DNA from: Bacillus sp. OV166
GTDB lineage: Bacteria > Bacillota > Bacilli > Bacillales > Cytobacillaceae
Length of the DNA: 64,000 nucleotides
Direction: 5' to 3'
NCBI RefSeq assembly: GCF_900177675.1
Contig: NZ_FXWM01000001.1
Span: forward strand, 505,001 to 569,000
Shown here: in pieces, positions 57,247-64,000 of the stretch
Position numbering within the stretch: the first letter of the stretch is position 1
Layout: each line of letters starts with the position of its first letter
Position numbers and translations under genes: made by a program
The notes under the pieces: model-generated
The model's database searches: none
The model's input: the letters and a program-made list of their open reading frames with translations, nothing else
What the model was told of the DNA's origin: nothing

Positions 57247-57873
57247 TTAAATACTGCTGTTCTTTGGAGGGATACGGTCGTTCTGCAAATTTTTATCACT
57301 GATTTTTGGCTCAATTCCAAGAATGAAATTACGGATGTTCGACCTGTGCAAATAAATTAAGAAAAAAGTAAATAAAAAAGAGATAAGTTCTAACTCAAAA
57401 TTAGGAGAAACCAAGGAATATACGAGCATACTTAGACCAACGGTGATGGAGCCGAAGAATACATACTTTGTTAAAAAAATAACCAAAAAGAAGGTAATAT
57501 AGGCAATCACTAATAAAGGAAAATTGGCAATCAACAGTGCTCCGGCAGTTGTAGCAATCGCCTTTCCCCCTCTAAAGCCTGCAAAAATTGGAAAGCAATG
57601 TCCAACAACAGCAGCGAATCCAAAGTAAAGGGGTTCCGCCTCAAGATTGAAGTAAATTGGCATGTAGGCTGCCAAAGCGCCCTTCGCAAGATCAATAAGC
57701 AGGACGAAAATAGCTGACTTTTTACCAAGAACCCTCAATGTGTTGGTTGCACCAGGATTTTTGCTGCCATGATCCCGGATGTCTACACCAAAGACCAACC
57801 TGCCTACAATTAAGGCGGTGGGAACGCTTCCAATTAAGTAGGAAGCTAGAAGCAACAGCCAGAACATAAGCAC
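57247..57873 (-). CDS. plsY: Glycerol-3-phosphate acyltransferase PlsY
   Basis: A 208-aa membrane enzyme that uses acyl-phosphate to acylate glycerol-3-phosphate in phospholipid synthesis. The three family motifs are present: YLIGSVPTALIVGRL with GSKNPGATNTLRVLG, GHCFPIFAGFRGGKAIATTAG, and a later HRSNIRNFILGIEPK segment. Five hydrophobic segments fit the fold. The usual plsY neighbours (parE/parC) are not here, so a second paralogue may exist elsewhere. Confidence 0.92.
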   Translation of the reverse strand: MLMFWLLLLASYLIGSVPTALIVGRLVFGVDIRDHGSKNPGATNTLRVLGKKSAIFVLLIDLAKGALAAYMPIYFNLEAEPLYFGFAAVVGHCFPIFAGFRGGKAIATTAGALLIANFPLLVIAYITFFLVIFLTKYVFFGSITVGLSMLVYSLVSPNFELELISFLFTFFLIYLHRSNIRNFILGIEPKISDKNLQNDRIPPKNSSI

Positions 57874-57985
57874 CCTTCCCCCATCTATTATTTTATTAAA
57901 TTCGTTTTATTTATAGATTCTATCACACTTCAGTGGTATTATTTTGTTGAATTCTCACTATTAGTAAGAAAAGGGAGCGCTCAAC

Positions 57986-58768
57986 ATGAGACAAATTGAT
58001 TTTGGTCAAGTTGCTAATAGCTATGCATGCGCAAGAGAAGATATTCCCGTAACCTTAATGGATAGCCTCTATCTCCGCAATATTTTTTTTGAAGGAAAAA
58101 AAGTCGCTGATATCGGCTCGGGAACTGGTGTGTTAACAAGAAAAGTGGCCTTACGAAAAGCGGATGTTATTGGCATTGAGCCATCAAAGGAAATGCTAGA
58201 ACAGGCAAAGGCTTTCAATCTTACGAAGAATTTTACCATTCCGTATCAATTGGGCAGTGCAGAAGATACAGGTCTAAAAGATTCACAGTTTGATATTGTC
58301 ACAGTAATAAGGGCATGGCATTGGTTTGATCGTCCTAAGGCAATCCAAGAAATGAAAAGGATATTAAAAGCAAAAGGGACGTTAATTGTTATTGATTCTG
58401 GTTTTCTATCAGGCACGCCTGCCGTTGAAAAAACCTTTGCAGTTCTAGCTAAATACGTTGAAGGCGGCTTATTGCCAGCAGGTTCGAAGGCAGAGTCCCA
58501 GATGCGGATGAACGGATTTCCCGTCGAGTGGTTTGCTGAATGGCAGACAAATGGTTTCGAACTGAGAGATTTTTATAAGTTAAATTACACGGTCAACTTT
58601 ACAAAGCAGGAATGGATCGAGCGAATGGAGTCGATTTCATGGCTGGCAGGAATAGATGTAAATGTTCGAAAAGCGGCATTGGAGGAGTTAGCCAGTTCAA
58701 TACCAGATCAAGAATCCTTTGTCATTCCACATGAATGTAATGTTTGTATTTTAAGAATTGGAGAGTAG
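57986..58768 (+). CDS. Class I SAM-dependent methyltransferase
   Basis: A 260-aa cytosolic protein of the UbiE/Methyltransf_11 type. KVADIGSGTGVLTRKVA (about 38-54) is motif I for SAM, VIGIEPSKEMLEQA motif II, and FDIVTVIRAWHWFD (about 100-113) the later SAM block. The substrate is unknown. AAGGGAGCG precedes the ATG. Single gene. Confidence 0.85.
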   Translation: MRQIDFGQVANSYACAREDIPVTLMDSLYLRNIFFEGKKVADIGSGTGVLTRKVALRKADVIGIEPSKEMLEQAKAFNLTKNFTIPYQLGSAEDTGLKDSQFDIVTVIRAWHWFDRPKAIQEMKRILKAKGTLIVIDSGFLSGTPAVEKTFAVLAKYVEGGLLPAGSKAESQMRMNGFPVEWFAEWQTNGFELRDFYKLNYTVNFTKQEWIERMESISWLAGIDVNVRKAALEELASSIPDQESFVIPHECNVCILRIGE

Positions 58769-58854
58769 ACCTTCTACTATTTACGTTATAATAACTTAAA
58801 AGATAAACTCATCACATGATGAAACAACATCGCCTTATGAAAAGGATGATCAAT

Positions 58855-59493
58855 TTGAGTCAGAAGCTTAAAATTCAACAGCCAAAAATTCCATCAAGTT
58901 TAACACCATTAGACTTTAACGATAGAGAAGATTCTTACATTAACATGGCAATCATCAGCGACTGCTCGATATCACAAGAGGAAATTGAAAAGCTAATTTT
59001 TGAGGAGGTTGTATTTAAAAATGTAACCTTTCTCGATGGATCATTTCGGTTTATTCAATTAACCGATGTCATTTTTGATCGATGCGATCTATCCAATGTG
59101 GATTTTACCGATGGAATTATCCACCGTGTCGAGTTTCGCGATTCTAAACTATTAGGATTAAATCTTGCAGATGCTACACTTCGTAATGTCTTGTTTGAAA
59201 GCTGTAATCTGAATATGGGCTCGTTTGGATATGCCGATTTGAAGGAAATGAAATTTGAAAATTGTTCCCTTCGCAATGCTGATTACTATGATGCCAAGTT
59301 TAAAAAAATTGAATTTAAAAATTGTGATCTTGATGATGCGAATTTTACGGGAACCACTCTTAAAGGAGTGGACCTCAGCACCTGTAACTTTAACCGCTTA
59401 AATCTCTCACTTGATAGTGTTGCAGGGTGCACGGTTTCTGCAGACCAGGCGCTAGGATTTGCGAGGCTATTAGGTTTGGAAATTAAAGAATAA
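58855..59493 (+). CDS. Pentapeptide-repeat protein
   Basis: A 212-aa protein whose middle (about 50-185) is made of five-residue repeats with Phe, Leu or Cys at the centre, such as DLSNVDFTDG, NLADATLRNVLFESCNL and NCDLDDANFTG, which fold as a right-handed square helix. Some relatives mimic DNA to protect gyrase, most have no known role. The TTG at 58855, eight bases after AAAAGGA, is the best start; an ATG at 58816 lacks a ribosome site. A terminator follows. Confidence 0.8.
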   Translation: MSQKLKIQQPKIPSSLTPLDFNDREDSYINMAIISDCSISQEEIEKLIFEEVVFKNVTFLDGSFRFIQLTDVIFDRCDLSNVDFTDGIIHRVEFRDSKLLGLNLADATLRNVLFESCNLNMGSFGYADLKEMKFENCSLRNADYYDAKFKKIEFKNCDLDDANFTGTTLKGVDLSTCNFNRLNLSLDSVAGCTVSADQALGFARLLGLEIKE

Positions 59494-59510
59494 TCTACTA
59501 TATATCTGCT

Positions 59511-59543
59511 AAAACCGTGCGGCCGCCGTCGCACGGTTTTTTC
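59511..59543 (+). terminator. Terminator after the pentapeptide gene
   Basis: AAAACCGTGCG (59511-59521) pairs with CGCACGGTTTT (59530-59540), followed by more T residues. Confidence 0.92.
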
Positions 59544-59683
59544 TTGTGGGATTTTTCTGCCATGAAAATTAGCATGGTATGATAAAAAAGAATCGAAAAA
59601 ATATTTTTTAAATTAGTGTAGGGTTTTTTCAATAACCTGTCGTCTATTAAAGTGAGATACAACAAAGAAAGGGGGAGAGAGCA

Positions 59684-60229
59684 ATTAGCGATGCAGCCTT
59701 AATAGAAAATGTGTTGGAAGGCAATGATCACGCCTTTCGCCTTTTGGTAGAGAAGTACCGCAATGATGTGTTCCGGACCATCTTTGCTGTTCTTCGCGAC
59801 CAAAAGGAAGCAGAAGACGCGGCACAGGAAGTTTTTATGAAAATCTATACCTCTCTCCCCCAATATCAAAATCAAGGTTTCAAAACGTGGATGACGCGAA
59901 TTGCCGTTAATCATGCGATAGATATCAAAAGAAAACAAGTGAGAAGAAAAGAGGAAGTGGCGGAAGACCTCGAGTTGCAGTTAGTAGGGACACCGAAAGA
60001 TAGTATTGAAAAAGAGATAATGGATACCGACCGGAGAACGCTCGTCAGGAGGAAGCTTGATGAACTGCCCGAAAATTACCGTGATGTGATCTACGGATTT
60101 TACATAGCGGAAAAAAGCTATCAGCAATTGGCAGACGAACAAAATGTACAAGTGAAAACGATTGAAACAAAGCTATACCGGGCTCGCCATTGGATGAAAA
60201 AGAATTGGAAGGAGGACGATTTTTCATGA
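59684..60229 (+). CDS. ECF RNA polymerase sigma factor
   Basis: A 181-aa ECF sigma factor. Region 2 reads NDHAFRLLVEKYRNDVFRTIF and DAAQEVFMKIYTSL; region 4 includes LDELPENYRDVIYGFYI and the helix-turn-helix SYQQLADEQNVQVKTIETKLYRARHWM (in parts). Region 2 normally starts about ten residues before the first GTG in frame (59711), which also has no ribosome site. An ATT at 59684 with GGGGGAG six bases upstream would give I/M-SDAALIENVLEGN, matching the family, so I propose an ATT start. The end overlaps the anti-sigma start by 4 bp. Confidence 0.85.
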   Translation: MSDAALIENVLEGNDHAFRLLVEKYRNDVFRTIFAVLRDQKEAEDAAQEVFMKIYTSLPQYQNQGFKTWMTRIAVNHAIDIKRKQVRRKEEVAEDLELQLVGTPKDSIEKEIMDTDRRTLVRRKLDELPENYRDVIYGFYIAEKSYQQLADEQNVQVKTIETKLYRARHWMKKNWKEDDFS

Positions 60230-60771
60230 AGCATTACACTTATGATGAGTGGTTGCAATACGTTAATGACGAAATCAATGAGAATTCAAGGCAGGAATTA
60301 GAAGGCCATTTATACTCGTGCGACCAATGTCTCAACAATTACTTAATGGCGATGGAAGCAAATGAATCATCGCTTCCAATTCTCTCCGACATGAGCGAGT
60401 TTACCGATTTGGTCATGGCAGAGGTTTCGAAACAAAAAATCGTGGTGCCTGACACCGTTAGAAACCTAAACACTATGTTGATAGTTCCTTCGGTGCCTGA
60501 CACCAAAAATGACATCAAAAATGACGCCAAAACCAAAATGGAGAAAAAACCTTTTTATCAGCAAGCGGCATTCCATTATCTGCTGGCTGCAGCGGCGACG
60601 ATTCTGTTGACTTTCACGGGTGCTTTTCAGTCGCTCGCTACGTATGCGAATGCGTTAGAAAGCCCGCAACCGCAAGTTCAGAAAAAGAAGCATTCGGTCA
60701 CAGAGGGTGTTATTAATAAAACTTTTGCATGGATTGATTCACTAGAAAAAAAGGAGGCAGTTAAGAAATGA
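60226..60771 (+). CDS. Zinc-finger anti-sigma factor, membrane-bound
   Basis: A 181-aa protein with a cytoplasmic ZAS-type N-terminus (EWLQYVNDEINENSRQELEG then HLYSCDQC, with His-x3-Cys-x2-Cys), a variable linker (about 70-115) and one membrane helix (YLLAAAATILLTFTGAFQSL). It should hold the upstream sigma factor inactive. ATG at 60226, nine bases after GGAGG, in ATGA overlap with the sigma gene. The linker contains two copies of the GGTGCCTGACACC sequence, which encode VPDT twice. Confidence 0.87.
   Translation: MKHYTYDEWLQYVNDEINENSRQELEGHLYSCDQCLNNYLMAMEANESSLPILSDMSEFTDLVMAEVSKQKIVVPDTVRNLNTMLIVPSVPDTKNDIKNDAKTKMEKKPFYQQAAFHYLLAAAATILLTFTGAFQSLATYANALESPQPQVQKKKHSVTEGVINKTFAWIDSLEKKEAVKK
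60444..60504. repeat. Two GGTGCCTGACACC near-palindromes inside the anti-sigma gene
   Basis: GGTGCCTGACACC at 60444-60456 and again at 60492-60504, 48 bp (16 codons) apart and in the same frame, both giving VPDT. The segment between looks like a repeat-associated insertion in the linker. Confidence 0.75.
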
Positions 60772-61847
60772 AAAATCCGACAAAAGCATTGACCTTATCC
60801 TTATTTCCAGGTCTTGGTCATATATATTTCGGCAACATGTTTCGCGGAGTACTATATCTACTGACCGTAATGGGGTTGGCGTTCGTCACTGTCATTGGGT
60901 TAGTAACGAATAATGAGGAAGTTGGCATTGTTACCTTTATGTTAGGACTATTCATTTACCTAATTAGTTTTATCGACATGGGTGTGCAGGTTTCTAAACA
61001 TAAAAAAGCGCAGAAGACAGCGAACCCGGATGAACCGCAGCTACAGGCTTCCCAAGATTCAGAACGCTTCTATACAATCGTTTTGTCATTTATTCCTGGC
61101 CTAGGGCATTTCCAAATTGGACTGATGAACAGGGGCTTAACACTTTTGGCAACTTTTTTGGGGCTGGGGGTTATGGTTACATTTGTAACTGCGCTTTCCA
61201 ATCGCGGCGAATTTATGGTCTTTATGGCAGCCCTGCCGATTATCTGGGTCTACGGATTCTTTGATGCGGTTCAACAGGTAAATAAAAAGCAGCGCGGTGA
61301 GGAGCTTGTCGACAGAACGATTTTTGAAGACTTTGAAATGCGCCGCGAGGACGGGAAAAAGAGTAAGTCGATTGCGACCTTTCTTTCAATCTTCCCAGGG
61401 GCAGGCCACCTCTATTTAGGCTTACAGCGCCGGGGCATTCAGTTAATGGCAGCCTTTCTCTTTTCTATCTATATTTTAGATATCTTACGGCTTGGTATCT
61501 TCTTGTTCTTAATCCCGATCATTTGGTTTTACAGCTTTTTCGATGCGATGCAAAAGGTTTCAAAGTACGGGGAAGAAACGGTGGAGGATGTTCCGATTAT
61601 TGCTTATTTCCTTAATCATCAGAAATGGGTCGGCATTGGACTTGTTTTGATGGGACTCTACTATCTAGTGATGAACGTCCTGCTTCCAGCTTTTTCACCG
61701 ATGTTAAGCAGGTTAATTGATATCGATGTGATGTATTGGGTTCAAGGTTATTTTCAAACGGGACTTGTTTGTCTGCTGTTGATTGGCGGGGGAATTAAAC
61801 TTCTATCTGGAAGCAAACAAAAGCAGGGGGCTGAGAAGCATGAGTAA
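60768..61847 (+). CDS. Membrane protein with three TM2-like internal repeats
   Basis: A 359-aa polytopic protein made of three copies of a two-to-three-helix unit. Each begins with LSLFPGLGHIYFGNMFRG (about 10-27), LSFIPGLGHFQIGLMNRG (106-123) or LSIFPGAGHLYLGLQRRG (206-223) and ends with a helix like PIIWVYGFFDAVQQVNK. A two-helix tail follows (about 280-350). The PGxGHxYxG block is that of TM2/DUF5683-type proteins. No function is known. ATGA overlap with the anti-sigma gene puts it in the sigma operon. Confidence 0.75.
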   Translation: MKNPTKALTLSLFPGLGHIYFGNMFRGVLYLLTVMGLAFVTVIGLVTNNEEVGIVTFMLGLFIYLISFIDMGVQVSKHKKAQKTANPDEPQLQASQDSERFYTIVLSFIPGLGHFQIGLMNRGLTLLATFLGLGVMVTFVTALSNRGEFMVFMAALPIIWVYGFFDAVQQVNKKQRGEELVDRTIFEDFEMRREDGKKSKSIATFLSIFPGAGHLYLGLQRRGIQLMAAFLFSIYILDILRLGIFLFLIPIIWFYSFFDAMQKVSKYGEETVEDVPIIAYFLNHQKWVGIGLVLMGLYYLVMNVLLPAFSPMLSRLIDIDVMYWVQGYFQTGLVCLLLIGGGIKLLSGSKQKQGAEKHE

Positions 61848-61935
61848 GTGGGGAAAAACTATTGCAGGGGCAGCAATAATCGGATTCGGGATTGGGTTCC
61901 TTTTTAGAAAAAGAAAGGTAGGAGAAGAAGCATGA
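61840..61935 (+). CDS. 31-aa single-helix membrane protein
   Basis: MSKWGKTIAGAAIIGFGIGF followed by LFRKRKVGEEA is a tiny glycine-rich membrane helix with a basic end. It overlaps the preceding gene by 8 bp (ATGAGTAA) and the next by 4 bp (ATGA), so it is translationally coupled in the sigma-factor operon. The position and the coupling make it a credible gene; no family is recognised. Confidence 0.65.
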   Translation: MSKWGKTIAGAAIIGFGIGFLFRKRKVGEEA

Positions 61936-62852
61936 GAACTTGGCGTGTTGGGACGTTTTCGATGGGGGCCTCACTCGTTTTCCTTGGCCTCTTCCTCTTT
62001 TTTTCAACGTTTTTAGGGTTAGACCTTGTACAAGTTATGACGGCTTGGTGGCCGCTTTTATTGGTTGTTCTCGGAATTGAAATTCTCCTTTATTTGTTTT
62101 TGTCACGACAGGAAAAGCCGGTCTTAAAATATGATTTTCTTAGTATTTTCTTTGTAGGTGTGATTGGAACTGCCGGGATTGCGTTTGCAATTTTAAGCAC
62201 AACGGGGGTTATGGGTAAGGTGGAAGAAGTGATGGCGAGGGAAGAGCGCTCGTTTGAACTGCCTGCTTTTTCCTACCAAGTGGATGACAGCATCAAACGG
62301 GTGGTGGTCAGGACGGTGGGCCATCAGATGACAGTGGAGTCAACGGAGGAAAAGGAGGTATCGTTGTTCGGTACATACCGGGTGCAAACAGCCAAAAAGG
62401 AGAAGTTACTCCAAAGTGCGGATGATGTGATTTCAGCAAACCAAAAGGGTGATACACTCTATTTAAACATGAAGTCACTGCCAAACGAAATGAGTCCGTT
62501 TAATGCAAGTGGAGAGGTTGCGGCGACGCTTTTGGTTCCAAATCATGTGAAGCTTGAGGTAATTGGCAGTGATAATGCGTTAACCTTAAAGCCACGCTCG
62601 ATAGCGAACGACTGGAGTATTGAAAGTGTCGCATCGGTCGTTGTCGATGTGGCCGCGGCTAGCAATTTGAAGGTTGCTGCAGTAGGTGCCCAAGAGGTAA
62701 GAGGGAAAGATGGCGACTGGAAGGTGTCAACGGAAAAGGATCTCAATGGTATCGATAATGGCAGGAAAAATGCGGTTTTTCAATCTGGTGAAGGAAAATA
62801 CCATATCAATATTGCCAATGCCTTTGATGTCAGTCTTACTACGAATGAATAA
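61932..62852 (+). CDS. LiaF-like membrane protein with DUF4097-type sensor part
   Basis: A 306-aa protein. The N-terminal part has four hydrophobic helices (MGASLVFLGLFLFFSTFLGL, WWPLLLVVLGIEILLYLFL, FLSIFFVGVIGTAGIAFAIL) of the LiaI/LiaF-like toast-rack anchor type. From about 110 it is a beta-rich extracytoplasmic domain with repeated V-x-V strands (VATLLVPNHVKLEVIGS, SVASVVVDVAAAS). Such proteins sense envelope stress. Last gene of the sigma operon, before a terminator. Confidence 0.75.
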   Translation: MRTWRVGTFSMGASLVFLGLFLFFSTFLGLDLVQVMTAWWPLLLVVLGIEILLYLFLSRQEKPVLKYDFLSIFFVGVIGTAGIAFAILSTTGVMGKVEEVMAREERSFELPAFSYQVDDSIKRVVVRTVGHQMTVESTEEKEVSLFGTYRVQTAKKEKLLQSADDVISANQKGDTLYLNMKSLPNEMSPFNASGEVAATLLVPNHVKLEVIGSDNALTLKPRSIANDWSIESVASVVVDVAAASNLKVAAVGAQEVRGKDGDWKVSTEKDLNGIDNGRKNAVFQSGEGKYHINIANAFDVSLTTNE

Positions 62853-62857
62853 ATATA

Positions 62858-62909
62858 TAGACAAGTGATATAGGCATACATGGCTAAATCCACTTGTCTA
62901 GTTTTTTGC
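62858..62909 (+). terminator. Terminator of the ECF sigma operon
   Basis: TAGACAAGTG (62858-62867) pairs perfectly with CACTTGTCTA (62891-62900), with a 23-nt loop, followed by GTTTTTT. Confidence 0.8.
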
Positions 62910-63069
62910 AAAAAAATAAAAAAACGTTATGATAGGAGTTGGATGTTTGAAGAAAATAGTTTATAGGCTTGGTTATAAGTTTGTAAGCTAGGATAATAAT
63001 TGGTAGAATATTGAATTGAGCAGATAACGAATGCCGATTGTTGATTTCAAAAATAGGATGATGAAAACG

Positions 63070-64000
63070 ATGAAAAGAGCAAGACTGATTTATAATCCTA
63101 CCTCAGGACGTGAAATTCTAAAGCGGAATCTTCCAGAGATTCTTCAAAAGCTTGAGATTGCTGGGTATGAAGCTTCTTGTCACGCAACCACTGGGGCAGG
63201 GGATGCGACCGAAGCAGCACGCTTAGCTGTTGAGCGTCAGTATGATATCGTTATTGCAGCGGGTGGAGATGGTACGATTCATGAAGTGGTCAATGGACTG
63301 GCGGAACAAGATTACCGTCCTAAATTAGGGATCATTCCAGCAGGAACCACGAATGACTTTGCCCGAGCCCTCCATATCCCCAGAGATATTGGACCAGCTG
63401 TAGATATTATCACTAAAGGTGATTTGATTCCCGTCGATATTGGACGTATCAATGATCGATATTTTATTAATATTGCGGGCGGCGGAAGAATAACCGAGCT
63501 TACATATGAAGTTCCAAGCAAATTGAAAACGATGCTCGGCCAACTAGCCTACTACTTAAAAGGGATGGAAATGCTGCCTTCTATTAAACCTTCAGAAGTT
63601 TCGATTGAGTATGATGGGAAACTGTTTGAGGGTGAAGCGATGCTCTTTCTTGTCGGGCTGACAAACTCAATTGGCGGCTTTGAAAAGCTGGCACCGGATT
63701 CTTCTATTAACGATGGACTCTTTTCATTATTAATATTGAAAAAGACGAATCTTGCTGAATTTATCCGGATTGCGACGTTGGCTCTACGCGGTGAGCATGT
63801 AAATGATCCGAATATCATCTACACTCAGGCCAACCGGATTAAAGTCCAGGCAGTAGATAAAGTCCAGTTGAATTTGGATGGGGAGTTTGGCGGCTTGCTT
63901 CCAGCCGAGTTTGAAAACTTGTACCGTCATTTAGAGGTGTTTGTTCCTCTTGAAGATATTCGCCCGAATGATCGCCCGACTGATTGGGAATCGGGGAAAA
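63070..64000 (+). CDS. dgkB: Diacylglycerol kinase DgkB (runs off the window)
   Basis: A lipid kinase that phosphorylates diacylglycerol to phosphatidic acid, feeding lipoteichoic acid by-product back to phospholipid. ARLIYNPTSGRE at the N-terminus, AAGGDGTIHEVVNGL (about 60-74) with the catalytic GGDGT, and GIIPAGTTNDFARAL are typical. The frame is still open after 310 codons at the window edge; the family is about 300 residues, so little is missing. ATG 63070 is ten bases after AGGATG. In B. subtilis the gene follows gat, yerO and swrC. Confidence 0.93.
   Translation, partial: MKRARLIYNPTSGREILKRNLPEILQKLEIAGYEASCHATTGAGDATEAARLAVERQYDIVIAAGGDGTIHEVVNGLAEQDYRPKLGIIPAGTTNDFARALHIPRDIGPAVDIITKGDLIPVDIGRINDRYFINIAGGGRITELTYEVPSKLKTMLGQLAYYLKGMEMLPSIKPSEVSIEYDGKLFEGEAMLFLVGLTNSIGGFEKLAPDSSINDGLFSLLILKKTNLAEFIRIATLALRGEHVNDPNIIYTQANRIKVQAVDKVQLNLDGEFGGLLPAEFENLYRHLEVFVPLEDIRPNDRPTDWESGK

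Overview
The window is low-GC Firmicute chromosome of the Bacillaceae. The order purE-K-B-C-S-Q-L-F-M-N-H-D, yerA, yerB, yerC, pcrB, pcrA, ligA, yerH(camS), gatC-A-B and dgkB matches the known Bacillus subtilis purine-to-gat backbone. Shine-Dalgarno sites are Bacillus-like (GGAGG, with TTG and GTG starts). The presence of aceBA and several families of intergenic palindromic repeats suggests a Neobacillus/Mesobacillus-type organism rather than B. subtilis itself; the species cannot be fixed from the sequence.

Layout. 0-1.5 kb: right part of an IS1182-like element with a frameshifted transposase. 1.5-3.2 kb: a 52-bp repeat array, an MscS channel, the NETI protein, PurR-type boxes, a promoter and a guanine-type purine riboswitch with terminator. 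3.2-16.1 kb: the complete twelve-gene purine operon, many genes overlapping, closed by a terminator and a convergent 37-aa membrane protein. 16.2-28.2 kb: DUF2892 protein, adenine deaminase-like YerA, YerB, YerC, PcrB, PcrA, LigA, CamS and a P5C dehydrogenase. 28.4-36.3 kb: a hexuronate-type accessory cluster (MFS carrier, M24 hydrolase, LacI regulator with two operators, IolB-like isomerase, UxaA, UxaB) that ends in a truncated kdgK. 36.6-38.9 kb: a His-rich lipoprotein divergent from two membrane proteins of unknown function. 39-44 kb: Fnr-type promoter, nirBD and siroheme genes. 44-47 kb: glyoxylate shunt. 47-50 kb: YueI, OsmC, VanZ, zinc-ribbon and lysozyme-like proteins. 50-53.3 kb: gatCAB. 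53.3-54.35 kb: a 1-kb gene desert holding four identical-core palindromes and two 21-bp-period arrays. 54.3-64 kb: DUF1697 protein, PutP, thioredoxin-like protein, PlsY, methyltransferase, pentapeptide protein, an ECF sigma/anti-sigma/membrane operon, and the start of dgkB.

How the genes work together. The purine operon makes IMP and is controlled at initiation (PurR boxes) and by riboswitch attenuation. The nir/siroheme block supplies assimilatory or anaerobic nitrite reduction with its cofactor. aceBA allows growth on acetate or fatty acids. The uronate cluster appears to have lost its downstream kinase. The most unusual material is non-coding: two 52-bp-period hairpin arrays with different stems but the same loop, three 21-bp-period arrays with a conserved core and variable spacers, and four operator-like palindromes where B. 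subtilis carries yerO-swrC. Non-canonical or displaced start codons (possible ATT for the sigma factor, possible CTG for a lipoprotein) also stand out.
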